A stretch of DNA of 64,000 bases from Streptomyces parvulus (GTDB taxonomy: Bacteria > Actinomycetota > Actinomycetes > Streptomycetales > Streptomycetaceae). Shown in pieces: positions 48,079 through 56,870 of this stretch (position 1 is the first letter of the stretch; every line of letters begins with the position of its first letter). The DNA is taken from positions 248,001-312,000 of the forward strand of contig NZ_BMRX01000007.1 in assembly GCF_014648855.1 (NCBI RefSeq), in the 5' to 3' direction. The position numbers were made by a program, and so were the translations under genes. The notes beneath the pieces are model-generated. The model had not been told where the DNA came from and did no database searches. It was given only the letters and a program-made list of their open reading frames with translations.

Positions 48079-48777
48079 CGGTCCGCTCCCCCGGCTCCGG
48101 CCCCCGTCCTCCTGGTACTCCTCCAGCAGGCCCGCGTCATGGGCCAGCAGGGCGATCTGGACGCGGTTGCCGAGGTCCAGCTTGGCCAGGATGCGGGAGA
48201 CGTGGGTCTTGACGGTGGCCACGCTCATGTACAGCTCCGCGGCGATGGCGGCGTTGGCCAGGCCCCGGCCGACCGCGACGGCGACCTCGCGTTCGCGGTC
48301 GTTGAGCGTGCCGACGCGCTCACGGGCGCGGGTGCGGCGGGTGTCGGCGACGCCCCCGGCCGCCCGGTCCATCAGCTGCCGGGTCACGGCGGGCGACAGC
48401 ACGGGATCGCCGGCCGCGACCCGCCGCACGGCCTCGAGGATCTCGGCGGGCGGGGTGTCCTTGAGGACGAACCCGGCGGCGCCGGCGCGCAGGGCGCGGA
48501 GCACCTGGTCGTCGGCGTGGAACGTGGTGAGCACGATGATCTGCGGGGCGTCGGCGCGGGCCCGCAGCCGCTCGGTCGCCGTCAGGCCGTCGACGACCGG
48601 CATCCGGATGTCCATGAGGACGACGTCCGCGCCGGTGCGGTCGACGAGGGCCTCGACCTCCCCGCCGTCGGCCGCCTCCCCGACGATCTCGACGTCCTCG
48701 GCACCGCCCAGCATCAGGGACAGCCCGGCCCGCACCAACGGGTCGTCGTCGACGACGAGCAGTCTGATCGCAGTCAT
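48076..48777 (-). CDS. LuxR/NarL-family response regulator
   Basis: 233 residues from ATG 48777. Receiver: IRLLVVDDDPLVRAGL, phosphoacceptor Asp in ADVVLMDIRMPVVDG, IIVLTTFHADD and FVLKDTPPAE. Output helix-turn-helix: LNDREREVAVAVGRGLANAA then IAAELYMSVATVKTHVSRIL. The matching kinase is probably the one at 50846-52114 on the same strand, but two unrelated genes stand between them. Confidence 0.88.
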   Translation of the reverse strand: MTAIRLLVVDDDPLVRAGLSLMLGGAEDVEIVGEAADGGEVEALVDRTGADVVLMDIRMPVVDGLTATERLRARADAPQIIVLTTFHADDQVLRALRAGAAGFVLKDTPPAEILEAVRRVAAGDPVLSPAVTRQLMDRAAGGVADTRRTRARERVGTLNDREREVAVAVGRGLANAAIAAELYMSVATVKTHVSRILAKLDLGNRVQIALLAHDAGLLEEYQEDGGRSRGSGP

Positions 48778-48944
48778 GGGCCCTACGTAATCACGGCTGC
48801 CGGTGACGGGGTCCGGCCTGTGCGGGCTCGTCGCTGCGACACTACGGTCGCGGAGGGGCCTGCTTGAACGGGTCGCTCATGACTCTCAGTACCGGGTGTC
48901 CGACCCACATGCGAACCAGCTGGGAGAAGAGGGCATGCTCCGCT

Positions 48945-49754
48945 TCACCGCAACAGGACGTCGACGCCATGATCCGCGAAGATCTCTTGGAGCACCCCGA
49001 AATCGGCCCCGGCTCGCCTGTCGCTTGCTCGGTCGCCGACCATTCGTGACCTCGCGATGTCCGAGTTCTCCCACGCCAGAGTAAACGGAGGTGCGGCACC
49101 AAAGCCTCCTCGGAGGCAGTCGTCCACGGCAGCGAGATTCCACCCGAAGTACCCGCCAGGCCCGTTGATGGCCTCACCCAGCGCACAGTAGAAGCCGGCC
49201 GCGTCAACGACCTGTCGGCCGTCCAAGGTGAACACCTGTCCTGGCGCGGTGTCCTCGGGGCGTTCGCGACGCTGGTATCGCCGGGACCACAGAGCCACGG
49301 ACAACCAGGCTATTCGTCCTTCCGCGTCGAGAGAGTGCCACAAACCCTTCCGGCTCAGTCGGCCCGTTCTAAGAAGTTCCCACACCCATGCCGAGCCCGG
49401 GAGAAGCTGATCGCACCACAGACGCACAGTGACATCGAGAAGACCCTCTCCATGCAGTGACGGTTCGGCGGCCGTCACGGTGACACCGGTGACGAAGTAG
49501 GAACCCATCTCGACGCCTTGAGCGTCCAGGAAGGCCACGTCCGCGCTCCCCGCAGATGCGCGGCGGCCGCCAAGGTGGTCGATGCACTTCAGGAGTGTTC
49601 CCTGCGGCAGGCACCCCAGGAGCTCGACTTGGCGCAGACCGTCCTCACTTGAGGTGAACAAACCCCGGGCCTCCTGCGCGAATCCCCAGAAATCGCTCTC
49701 GTCCTCGTCGCTCGTCAAGGCGTACTTGCGCCCACCTCCTGCACTGCCCGCCAT
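48945..49754 (-). CDS. Barstar-domain protein
   Basis: 269 residues. The C-terminal 100 residues match the barstar (ribonuclease inhibitor) fold: QVFTLDGRQVVDAAGFYCAL, then GPGGYFGWNLAAVDDCLRGG (the YFG.N..A..DCL signature of the binding helix), then PFTLAWENSDIARSRM. The N-terminal 160 residues are an added domain (LTSDEDESDFWGFAQEARGL, LLGCLPQGTLLKCIDHLGGR, WHSLDAEGRIAWLSVALWSR) that I do not recognise. Barstar proteins bind and inhibit barnase-like RNases in the cytoplasm and are used as toxin immunity proteins. A candidate partner, an RNase Sa-like secreted enzyme, is encoded 2.8 kb away at 52597-52992. Base composition is somewhat lower in GC than the flanks. Confidence 0.75.
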   Translation of the reverse strand: MAGSAGGGRKYALTSDEDESDFWGFAQEARGLFTSSEDGLRQVELLGCLPQGTLLKCIDHLGGRRASAGSADVAFLDAQGVEMGSYFVTGVTVTAAEPSLHGEGLLDVTVRLWCDQLLPGSAWVWELLRTGRLSRKGLWHSLDAEGRIAWLSVALWSRRYQRRERPEDTAPGQVFTLDGRQVVDAAGFYCALGEAINGPGGYFGWNLAAVDDCLRGGFGAAPPFTLAWENSDIARSRMVGDRASDRRAGADFGVLQEIFADHGVDVLLR

Positions 49755-49976
49755 TTCCGCACACCTCCTGAGCCGAGGAGCCTACAGAGGAGCCGATCCG
49801 TGTGGGGTTCCACGTGATACCGAACGACCGCACCGGCACCGAGGTGAGTTGAGCATCCGTGCCCCGGATTGAGGAGCGTCAGTGGAGGGTCCGACCTCGC
49901 CCATCAGTCCGACTTCGGCACCGCGTACGCTCGTTCGCCGACCGTCCGACGCAGACTGGAGAGGGAGTAGGAGCGC

Positions 49977-50672
49977 ATGACGGGGGACAAGGACTCGCAC
50001 GGGCTCGCGGCGGGGGCCGACAGAGCCGCCCAACCTGCCGAGAACGCCCATCCCCGGCTACGTACGCGCCCCCTTCAATGGCTTCTGTTCAACAGCGCGA
50101 GCGTCGCGGCCTCGGTGAGTCTGACGTGGCTCGCGCCGGTGATTCCGTTGCCGGGCCTGCTGCGCGGCATGGCCTTCCCCGCCTCCGCGCTGCTCATACC
50201 CCTGGCTCTCGTCCTGGTACCAGCCCTCTTGCTCCGCCGTATCCCTCATAAGAAGCCGCCGAGACTAGCCATCGTTGCGCTCGCCGTTGCCCTCGTTGCC
50301 GCAGTCGTGCTGGCGGTCATCACCCGCCAGGCCGGCAACGAGCGGGCGCTGCAAGAACGCGGCCGGTGGGCCGAGGCTGTCGTGATAGACGTCGAGAACC
50401 GCAAAACCGACAAGTGCACGCTCCGAACCCGCGACGGGCGGAAGATCTCACCTCAGCTGTCGGAGGGCGACGGCTGCGAAGCCGATTGGGTCGAGCCGGG
50501 CGACAAGTTGCGTGTGCTGTACGACCCCAAGGGGGCAGCCGGTCCGTTGGAGGAGGCGGACGCGGAGCTTGAACCCGACTCGTACCGGATGGCGATCGGC
50601 TGCCTGGCGGCGCTGATCATCGCGGCAGGCACATGGGGCTGTACGCGGCTGAATCGGCGTGAAATCGAGTAG
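49977..50672 (+). CDS. Membrane protein of unknown function (DUF3592-like)
   Basis: 231 residues from ATG 49977. Three membrane segments are visible: SVAASVSLTWLAPVIPLPGL/ASALLIPLALVLVPALLL, LAIVALAVALVAAVVLAVI, and a C-terminal GCLAALIIAAGTWGC. Between them is a soluble beta-rich loop (AEAVVIDVENRKTDKCTLRT, DKLRVLYDPKGAAGP), as in DUF3592 proteins. With the barstar protein it forms a small, slightly lower-GC island inserted between the response regulator and kinase genes. No function can be assigned. Confidence 0.72.
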   Translation: MTGDKDSHGLAAGADRAAQPAENAHPRLRTRPLQWLLFNSASVAASVSLTWLAPVIPLPGLLRGMAFPASALLIPLALVLVPALLLRRIPHKKPPRLAIVALAVALVAAVVLAVITRQAGNERALQERGRWAEAVVIDVENRKTDKCTLRTRDGRKISPQLSEGDGCEADWVEPGDKLRVLYDPKGAAGPLEEADAELEPDSYRMAIGCLAALIIAAGTWGCTRLNRREIE

Positions 50673-50845
50673 GGGGGACGCCTCTCCCAGTACACGGTGG
50701 GGCGATGCCGCGGCCCCCTTCAGCCTCCAGTGAGTCTCCAGGCGACCACCTCGGAACCAGTAGCACCACGAGCCGACGGCACCGGCGGCTCTGGGAACGC
50801 TCGGGAGACGGAGAGGTCACAGAAGACCACGTTCAAAACACCCGC

Positions 50846-52114
50846 TCACCCCCACGGCAGCCGCGCCCGCACCTCGAAGCCCCCCTCGGGGGTGGCGCCG
50901 TGTTCCAGGGTGCCGCCGGCGAGGACGGCTCGCTCGGTCAGGCCGATCAGTCCCTGTCCGGAGCCGGGCACGTGGGGCACCTCGCCGTCCGCCGGGGCGT
51001 TGCGCACCGAGATCGCGAGGCCGTCGCCCGGGGCGCCGCCGACCGAGACGGTGACCTCGGTGCCGGGGGCGTGCTTGCGGGCGTTGGTGAGGGCCTCCTG
51101 GGCGATGCGGTAGGCGGTGCGGCCGACGGAGGCGGGGACCGCGGCGGGGTCGTCGACCCGGCCCGCGAGGGTGACCTTCATGCCGGCCTCCCGGGACTCG
51201 GTGACCAGCGCGTCGAGTGCCGCGAGCGTGGGCTGCGGGCGGCCCCTCGCGTCGTCGGACTCCGCCGACCGCAGGACGCCGATGATCTCCCGCAGGTCCT
51301 GGAGCGCCTCGTGCGCGCTCTCGCGGATGACGCCGGCCGCCCGCACCACCTCCTCCCGGGGCGCGTCGGGGCGGAACTCCAGGGCGCCCGCGTGCACGCT
51401 GAGCAGGGTCAGCCGGTGGGCGAGGACGTCGTGCATCTCCCGGGCGATGGCCTCCCGCGCGAGCCGCTGGGCCTGCTCCGCCCGCAGCCGCGCCTCGGTC
51501 TCGGCCCGCCGGGCGCGGTCGCGGAGGCTGAGCATGAGCTGCCGCTTGGAGCGGGCGAGCATGCCCCAGCCGACCACGGCGGCGGTGAGCAGGGTGCCGA
51601 AGACGAGGGAGCCGAGGTAGGGCAGTTCGGGGTCGGGGCGCAGCCAGTAGTACAGGGGCTGGAGCGCGATCTGGACGCCGGCCACCCAGGCCACGTACCG
51701 GAAGGGGCGGTGCACGGCCAGGGTGAACAGGGCGACCAGCGTGGCGCCGCCCGAGGTGACGGAGACGAAGCCGAGCGGCAGCATCGCGACGGCGAGCCCG
51801 ACCGGCCACCGGCGCCTGAGCCAGACCGCGGCGCAGGCGAGGGCGCCGATCAGCTGGTCGGCGACTTGCAGGGCGTGGGAGAGGCCGGGCTCGTTCTCCA
51901 GCTGCTCCGCCGCGAGGAGACCGATCACGACGGCGATCAGGAAGCAGGAGAAGTCGACGATCCAGTCGCGGGCGGTGCGCCTGGGCCGCCGGAGCCGGCC
52001 GCCCGGGGAGCCCGGGCCGGGACGGGGGTCGAGCTGTTCGATCAGCGCCGACGGCAGCAGCCAGCGGCGCCCTGGGAACGCCGCGGGGATCCGCTCGGGG
52101 CTGTTGTCGCTCAC
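50846..52114 (-). CDS. Sensor histidine kinase (HisKA_3 type)
   Basis: 422 residues from GTG 52114 (a TTG three codons upstream is less likely). Four to five membrane helices in the N-terminal half (DFSCFLIAVVIGLLAAEQL, LGFVSVTSGGATLVALFTLA, YVAWVAGVQIALQPLYYW, SLVFGTLLTAAVVGWGML), then EAIAREMHDVLAHRLTLLSV with the phosphoacceptor His, an N box YRIAQEALTNARKHAPG and G box GSGQGLIGLTERAVLAGG. It most likely pairs with the response regulator at 48076-48777. Confidence 0.88.
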   Translation of the reverse strand: MSDNSPERIPAAFPGRRWLLPSALIEQLDPRPGPGSPGGRLRRPRRTARDWIVDFSCFLIAVVIGLLAAEQLENEPGLSHALQVADQLIGALACAAVWLRRRWPVGLAVAMLPLGFVSVTSGGATLVALFTLAVHRPFRYVAWVAGVQIALQPLYYWLRPDPELPYLGSLVFGTLLTAAVVGWGMLARSKRQLMLSLRDRARRAETEARLRAEQAQRLAREAIAREMHDVLAHRLTLLSVHAGALEFRPDAPREEVVRAAGVIRESAHEALQDLREIIGVLRSAESDDARGRPQPTLAALDALVTESREAGMKVTLAGRVDDPAAVPASVGRTAYRIAQEALTNARKHAPGTEVTVSVGGAPGDGLAISVRNAPADGEVPHVPGSGQGLIGLTERAVLAGGTLEHGATPEGGFEVRARLPWG

Positions 52115-52293
52115 GGTCGACAAATCTACGCAGCGCCCGGCGCGGCGACGATCCCGCGCGCGGGATCACCGACCGAAGTCGCGGGATCGCAGACTTTCGG
52201 CTCACCGGAGGCCGGGACGGAGGGCCTTCGGTCGGGGAGATCTCGCCCCGCGGCCGATGTGGGTGGGGGGTCCGCGGGGCGAGAGTCGGTGGC

Positions 52294-52494
52294 ATGAAGG
52301 AGTTGCTGGAGTTCCTGGGACTGCTGGCCGTGATCCAGGGCGTGATGGGGCTGGTGCACGAGTTCACCGACTGGAAGTGGGGCCTGGTGCAGAAGGTCGG
52401 CTTCCTCGACGGTGCCGAGCTCTACGCGAGCGTGGCGCTGCTCGTGCTCGGCGCCGCGCTGTTCGCGGCGGCCGAGAGCAGAAAGCCCGGCTGA
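52294..52494 (+). CDS. Small membrane protein
   Basis: 66 residues from ATG 52294, with two hydrophobic helices (LEFLGLLAVIQGVMGLVHEF and YASVALLVLGAALFAAAES). No family is recognised. It is divergent from the kinase gene, whose promoter region it shares. Confidence 0.6.
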   Translation: MKELLEFLGLLAVIQGVMGLVHEFTDWKWGLVQKVGFLDGAELYASVALLVLGAALFAAAESRKPG

Positions 52495-52596
52495 GTCACC
52501 CGCCCCGGCCGCCGCGGGCGGGCCGGACCCGGCTGGACCCGGCCGGTGGTGGCCGCCGGGCTCCCGGCCGGCGGCCACCGGCCTTCTGGTCCGGCT

Positions 52597-52992
52597 TCAG
52601 CAGCCGTGGTCCACGAGGTCGAAGGACTCGTAGTGGTCGGCCGTGTAGTAGTCCTCCTGGTTCGCCTCGCCGGTCACGATGCGCCGGGCGCCGCGGGTGT
52701 CGGAGCCCGGGGTGATCACGGTGTACTCGTGGTAGTAGCCGCTGGACTGACCGGGCAGGATGCCCTCCCGGTTCTGGAAGACGGTCCCGTCCTGCTCGAA
52801 CGGGTAGGGACCGCCCTGCTCGATCAGGTCGAGGGTGTCGTGCGCCTGGGAGGGCAGGGCGCTGTAGCAGATGTCGCCGACCGCCGCCGGAGCGGCGCCG
52901 GCGGTGGTCGCGGAGACGGTGCCGCCCACGAGGAGGGCGGACAGGACTGCGGTTGCCGCGCCGAGCCGGGCGGCGTGTGGGGGGAATCGCAT
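52597..52992 (-). CDS. Secreted guanyl-specific ribonuclease, RNase Sa (N1/T1/barnase-like) family
   Basis: 131 residues from ATG 52992: a Sec signal peptide (AATAVLSALLVGGTVSA) and a mature domain of about 95 residues that closely follows RNase Sa of Streptomyces aureofaciens. Shared segments are CYSALPSQAHDTLDLI, DGTVFQNREGILP, SGYYHEYTVITPGSDTRGAR (catalytic Glu in HEYTV), RRIVTGEANQEDYYTADHY (Arg and His of the active site) and a terminal Cys that would pair with the first Cys. It cuts single-stranded RNA after G outside the cell. Barstar is a known inhibitor of this family; a barstar-domain protein is encoded nearby. Confidence 0.9.
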   Translation of the reverse strand: MRFPPHAARLGAATAVLSALLVGGTVSATTAGAAPAAVGDICYSALPSQAHDTLDLIEQGGPYPFEQDGTVFQNREGILPGQSSGYYHEYTVITPGSDTRGARRIVTGEANQEDYYTADHYESFDLVDHGC

Positions 52993-53168
52993 GGCTTCAT
53001 GATGACGCGCGTAGACCATGGCATGTCAATGACAAGAAAGTGGAGTTTCCCTGGACGTCATATGTGTTTTCGGCGCGTTCACCCTCCGCGCGGCCGTTGC
53101 CCCGGCCGCCGGGATTCGGCGTCCGTTCACCGCCAGCACCGGCGCCTGCCGCCCGCTGGGATGGACCC

Positions 53169-53939
53169 ATGAACACGAACACGAACGCACTCACCCACCC
53201 GGCCGCTCCCCTGCTCGGCCGGACCGCCCTCGTCACCGGAGGCAGCCGCGGCATCGGCGCGGCCGTCGCGCTGCGGCTGGCCCGGGAGGGCGCCGATGTG
53301 GCGCTGACCTTTGTGAACGGCAAGGACGCGGCGGCGGACGTCGTACGCGCCGTGGAGGCCCTGGGGCGCCGGGCGGTGGCCCTGCGGGCGGACTCCGCCG
53401 ACCCCAAGGAGGCGGAGGGAGCGGTGGAGCGCGCGGCGCTCGCGCTCGGGGGCGGCCCCGACGTGCTGGTCAACAACGCGGGTCTGGGTCTGCTGGGCCC
53501 GCTGGAGACCCTGACCGCCGCCGACGTGGACCGGCTGCTCGCGGTGAACGTCCGGGGTGTCTTCCTGGCCTCCCGGGCGGCCGCGGCCCGCATGACCGAG
53601 GGCGGGCGGATCATCACGGTCGGCAGCTGCATGACCCAGCGCGTGCCCGGCCCCGGCGGCACCCTGTACGCGATGAGCAAGTCGGCGCTGGCCGGCCTGA
53701 CCAAGGCGCTGGCCAGGGAGCTGGGGCCGCGCGGGATCACGGCGAACATCGTCCACCCGGGGCCGATCGACACCGACATGAACCCGGCCGACGGCCCCTT
53801 CGCCGCGGGGCAGGCGGCGCTGACGGCCCTGGGCCGCTTCGGCACGGCCGACGAGGTGGCGTCGACCGTCGCGCACCTGGCGCAGGCCACCTACGTCACG
53901 GGCGCGGAGTTCGCGGTGGACGGCGGCCACGCGGCCTAG
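53169..53939 (+). CDS. Short-chain dehydrogenase/reductase (3-oxoacyl-ACP reductase-like)
   Basis: 256 residues. Cofactor motif TALVTGGSRGIGAAVALRLA, DVLVNNAGLGLLG, catalytic Ser in ITVGSCM and Y-x3-K in GTLYAMSKSALAGLTKALA, then IVHPGPIDTDMNP. A classical SDR, NADPH-preferring by the SRG motif. Substrate unknown. Convergent with allantoicase across a strong terminator. Confidence 0.85.
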   Translation: MNTNTNALTHPAAPLLGRTALVTGGSRGIGAAVALRLAREGADVALTFVNGKDAAADVVRAVEALGRRAVALRADSADPKEAEGAVERAALALGGGPDVLVNNAGLGLLGPLETLTAADVDRLLAVNVRGVFLASRAAAARMTEGGRIITVGSCMTQRVPGPGGTLYAMSKSALAGLTKALARELGPRGITANIVHPGPIDTDMNPADGPFAAGQAALTALGRFGTADEVASTVAHLAQATYVTGAEFAVDGGHAA

Positions 53940-54041
53940 GCCGTCCGTTCGGCTCGTGCCGACGTCGCGGGGCCCCGGCCCCTACCGTCCGCGGATGCGC
54001 GCGCCGCGCGGCGAAGTCCCCGTGACGGGACGGGAAAAGCG

Positions 54042-54087
54042 CACGCGCGGGGCGCCCGGTGCTGTCCGGCCGGGCGCCCCGCGCGTG
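54042..54087. terminator. Strong bidirectional terminator
   Basis: An 18-bp perfect GC-rich stem (54042-54059 with 54070-54087) around a 10-base loop lies between the convergent SDR and allantoicase genes. Confidence 0.85.
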
Positions 54088-54102
54088 GGTGTGAGGGGCG
54101 GG

Positions 54103-55233
54103 TCAGCCGCCCAGCTCCTGGTGGCGGGCGGCCAGGTGGGCCGCGCCGTCCTCGGTCAGGGAACCGAACAGGCGCAGGCGGGAGATGCCGCCGTCGGGGA
54201 AGATGTCGACGCGCGCGTGCGTGCCGACGGCGGCCTCCCGCAGGACGAAGCGGTGGTTGGTGTCGGGCTGGAGGCGGGTGCGCGGCAGGATCTCGCGCCA
54301 CTCGCCGCTGTCGCCGTCCCGCACGGACACCGAGGCCCAGCCGGCCGAGTTGCCCTTCAGGTAGGCCGTGTCGATCTCGATGGCGCGGATCTGCGAGCGG
54401 TCCACCAGCCGGTAGCGGATCCAGTCGTTGCCCTGGTCGCGGCGGCGGCGGGTCTCCCAGCCGTCGTCCATCTTGCGGGAGCGGCCCGGCTGGATGGTGT
54501 TGGTGGCCGGCGAGTAGAAGAGGTTCGAGGCGTCCTCGGCCTGCCCGCCGTTCTCCAGGGCGACCACGTCGAAGGTGCCGAGCGCGGTGAGCCAGGCCGG
54601 GTCGGGCAGCACCTCGCCGTACACCCGCAGGCGGGCGATGCCGCCGTCGGGGTGCTGCTTGAGGCGCAGGTGGGTGAAGCGCTGCTCGGCCGAGACGGCG
54701 AAGCCGTTGGCGGCGTGGCCGCCGACGGCGGTGCGCGGGACGAGGGTCGTCCACTTGACGTCGGCCGCGAGCAGTTCCTCCGCCGACGGGGAGCCCTCGA
54801 CGTTGGCGCCCTCGACGGAGACCGCCTGCGGGTAGTTGCCCCGGAAGTGCGCGGTGTCGACGACGATGCCGCGGATCACGCCGGGCGCGCCCAGCCGGAC
54901 CAGCGCCCAGTCGTGGTCGTCCTCGGTGGGCCAGGGGTGCTCGGCGGAGGCGCCGCGCCGCCGGCGGGTCTCCCAGCCGTCCATGACCTTGCCCTTGTGC
55001 CCGAAGTGCTCGGGGTCGAACTCGGCGGGCTCGGGCACCAGCAGGTTCTCGCGCTGGGCGAAGAACTCGTCGTTGGCGGCGACGACACCGGCGCCGAGCC
55101 GCCGGTCGGCGAGGTTCGCGAGATGGGTGAACGGGAGGTCGGCCGTGCGGTAGTCCGCGTACGGGTCACCGCCTCCGTAGGGGTTCGCGTCGCCGGTGAA
55201 GCTGGCCAACTGGGAGTTCTGCTGGGCCGTCAC
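54103..55233 (-). CDS. alc: Allantoicase
   Basis: 376 residues from GTG 55233. Two repeated allantoicase domains are evident: each carries a GRxMDDGWETRRRR-type segment (KVMDGWETRRRRGASAE and KMDDGWETRRRRDQGNDW), a DTA(H/Y)(F/L)(R/K)GN segment (VVDTAHFRGNYPQAVSVEG and EIDTAYLKGNSAGWASV) and a HxPDGGI(A/S)RLRVYG/LFG end. It hydrolyses allantoate to ureidoglycolate and urea in purine degradation. It follows the allantoinase gene by 62 bases and is likely co-transcribed with it. Confidence 0.93.
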   Translation of the reverse strand: MTAQQNSQLASFTGDANPYGGGDPYADYRTADLPFTHLANLADRRLGAGVVAANDEFFAQRENLLVPEPAEFDPEHFGHKGKVMDGWETRRRRGASAEHPWPTEDDHDWALVRLGAPGVIRGIVVDTAHFRGNYPQAVSVEGANVEGSPSAEELLAADVKWTTLVPRTAVGGHAANGFAVSAEQRFTHLRLKQHPDGGIARLRVYGEVLPDPAWLTALGTFDVVALENGGQAEDASNLFYSPATNTIQPGRSRKMDDGWETRRRRDQGNDWIRYRLVDRSQIRAIEIDTAYLKGNSAGWASVSVRDGDSGEWREILPRTRLQPDTNHRFVLREAAVGTHARVDIFPDGGISRLRLFGSLTEDGAAHLAARHQELGG

Positions 55234-55295
55234 GGTGATCAGGTGTTCCTCTCGGGGTCGTTCGGGGTCATCTGGGTGCAGGAGGTCCGGACGTC

Positions 55296-56633
55296 TCAGG
55301 TCCGGGTGAGGAGCTGTCCCTTCGGGTCGGTGAACGCGCCGTCCGCCACGATGCGCTCTCCGCGCAGCCAGGTGGACTTCACGACGCCGTACAGGGTCTT
55401 GCCCGCGTACGCGGTGACGCGGTTGCGGTGCTGGAGGGCGGCCGGGTCTACGGTGAACGTCTCGTCGGGGGCGAGGACGGCGAAGTCCGCGTCGTGGCCG
55501 GCGGCGATGGCGCCCTTGCGCCCGTCGAGGCCGACCTGGCGCGCCGTGTGGGCCGACATCCAGCGGACGATGTCCTCCAGGCCGAGTCCGCGCTCGCGGG
55601 CCTTGGTCCACATCGCCGGCAGGCTGAGCTGGAGGCCGGCGATGCCGCCCCAGGCGGTGGCGAAGTCGCCGGTCTTGAGGTCCGCGGTGGAGGGCGAGTG
55701 GTCGGTGACGACGCAGTCGATGGTGCCGTCGGCGAGCGCCTGCCACAGCAGGTCCTGGTTGGCGGCCTCGCGGATGGGCGGGCAGCACTTGAACTCGCTG
55801 GCGCCGTCGGGCACTTCCTCGGCGGTCAGGGTGAGGTAGTGCGGGCAGGTCTCGACCGTCACCCGGACGCCGTCCGCGCGGGCCTCGGCTATCAGCGGCA
55901 GGGCGTCGCTGGAGGAGAGGTGCAGGACGTGCACGCGGGCGTTGAACCGCTTGGCCTGGGCGAGGAGGGTCGCGATCGCGGTGTCCTCGGCGTCGCGGGG
56001 GCGGCTGGCCAGGAAGTGGCTGTACTTCGGACCGCCCTGCTGCGGGGCCGCGGCCAGGTGGTGCGGGTCCTCGGCGTGCACGATGAGCAGGCCGTCGAAG
56101 GCGGCGATCTCCGCCAGCGACCGGGCGAGCTGCTCCTGGTCGAGGTGCGGGAACTCGTCGACCCCGGACGGCGACAGGAAGGCCTTGAAGCCGAAGACCC
56201 CGGCCTCGTGCAGCGGGCGCAGGTCCTTGACGTTGTCGGGCAGGGCGCCGCCCCAGAAGCCGACGTCGATGTGGGCCTTGGCGGCGGCGACCTCGCGCTT
56301 GACGCGCAGGTGGTCGACCGTCGTGGTCGGCGGGATGGAGTTCAGCGGCATGTCCACGAGGGTGGTGATGCCGCCGGCGGCGGCCGCGCGGGTGGCGGTC
56401 CAGAAGCCCTCCCACTCGGTGCGGCCGGGGTCGTTCACGTGGACGTGGGTGTCGACCAGTCCGGGGAGGACGACGTGGTCGCCGACGTCCTCGAGCCGGG
56501 CGCCCTCCGGGACGGGGGCGTCGTACGGGAGGACGGCCGTGATCGTCCCTCCGGCCACCGCGACCGACGCCGCGCGCGTCCCCTCGGGAGTGACGACGCG
56601 CGTCGAGCGCAGTACGAGTTCAGCCTGCGACAC
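55296..56633 (-). CDS. Allantoinase
   Basis: 445 residues from GTG 56633, with AGAGAGGGG ahead of it. Cyclic-amidohydrolase features: metal-binding [20 protein letters not shown], carboxylated-Lys segment [66 protein letters not shown] and the catalytic Asp in CVVTDHSPS. It opens allantoin to allantoate in the cytoplasm. The promoter has the inverted repeat TTCAAC-n5-GTTGAA 29 bp upstream, a likely site for the adjacent IclR-type regulator. Confidence 0.93.
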   Translation of the reverse strand: MSQAELVLRSTRVVTPEGTRAASVAVAGGTITAVLPYDAPVPEGARLEDVGDHVVLPGLVDTHVHVNDPGRTEWEGFWTATRAAAAGGITTLVDMPLNSIPPTTTVDHLRVKREVAAAKAHIDVGFWGGALPDNVKDLRPLHEAGVFGFKAFLSPSGVDEFPHLDQEQLARSLAEIAAFDGLLIVHAEDPHHLAAAPQQGGPKYSHFLASRPRDAEDTAIATLLAQAKRFNARVHVLHLSSSDALPLIAEARADGVRVTVETCPHYLTLTAEEVPDGASEFKCCPPIREAANQDLLWQALADGTIDCVVTDHSPSTADLKTGDFATAWGGIAGLQLSLPAMWTKARERGLGLEDIVRWMSAHTARQVGLDGRKGAIAAGHDADFAVLAPDETFTVDPAALQHRNRVTAYAGKTLYGVVKSTWLRGERIVADGAFTDPKGQLLTRT

Positions 56634-56661
56634 CCGAACCCCTCTCTTCCCTGCCAGGTGT

Positions 56662-56678
56662 TTCAACGTTCTGTTGAA
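56662..56678. promoter_or_regulatory. Inverted repeat upstream of allantoinase
   Basis: TTCAACGTTCTGTTGAA is a perfect 6+6 inverted repeat with a 5-base spacer. It lies 29 bp upstream of the allantoinase GTG and is a candidate AllR operator. Confidence 0.6.
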
Positions 56679-56755
56679 GGAGTCTTCACTCCTCACGGGG
56701 GCCCGTCAAGAGGCACCCTTTGTGGGGGCATGCCCGGCGACCAAGGCCTGGACGT

Positions 56756-56770
56756 TTCCACAAAGCGGAA
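56756..56770. promoter_or_regulatory. Operator-like site upstream of the IclR regulator
   Basis: TTCCACAAAGCGGAA. It matches TTCCACGATGAGGAA (58816-58830) upstream of malate synthase at 11 of 15 positions with the same TTCC/GGAA ends. This suggests that the regulator controls its own gene and aceB. Confidence 0.55.
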
Positions 56771-56870
56771 TTAGAATTCCAGCAAGCAGAACGTAGCTAT
56801 GTACAAGCCGGTAGTCAACCGGCCGCCGGGTACGCTTCTTTCCTCCCGCCAGCCCCGAAAGGAACGTGCC

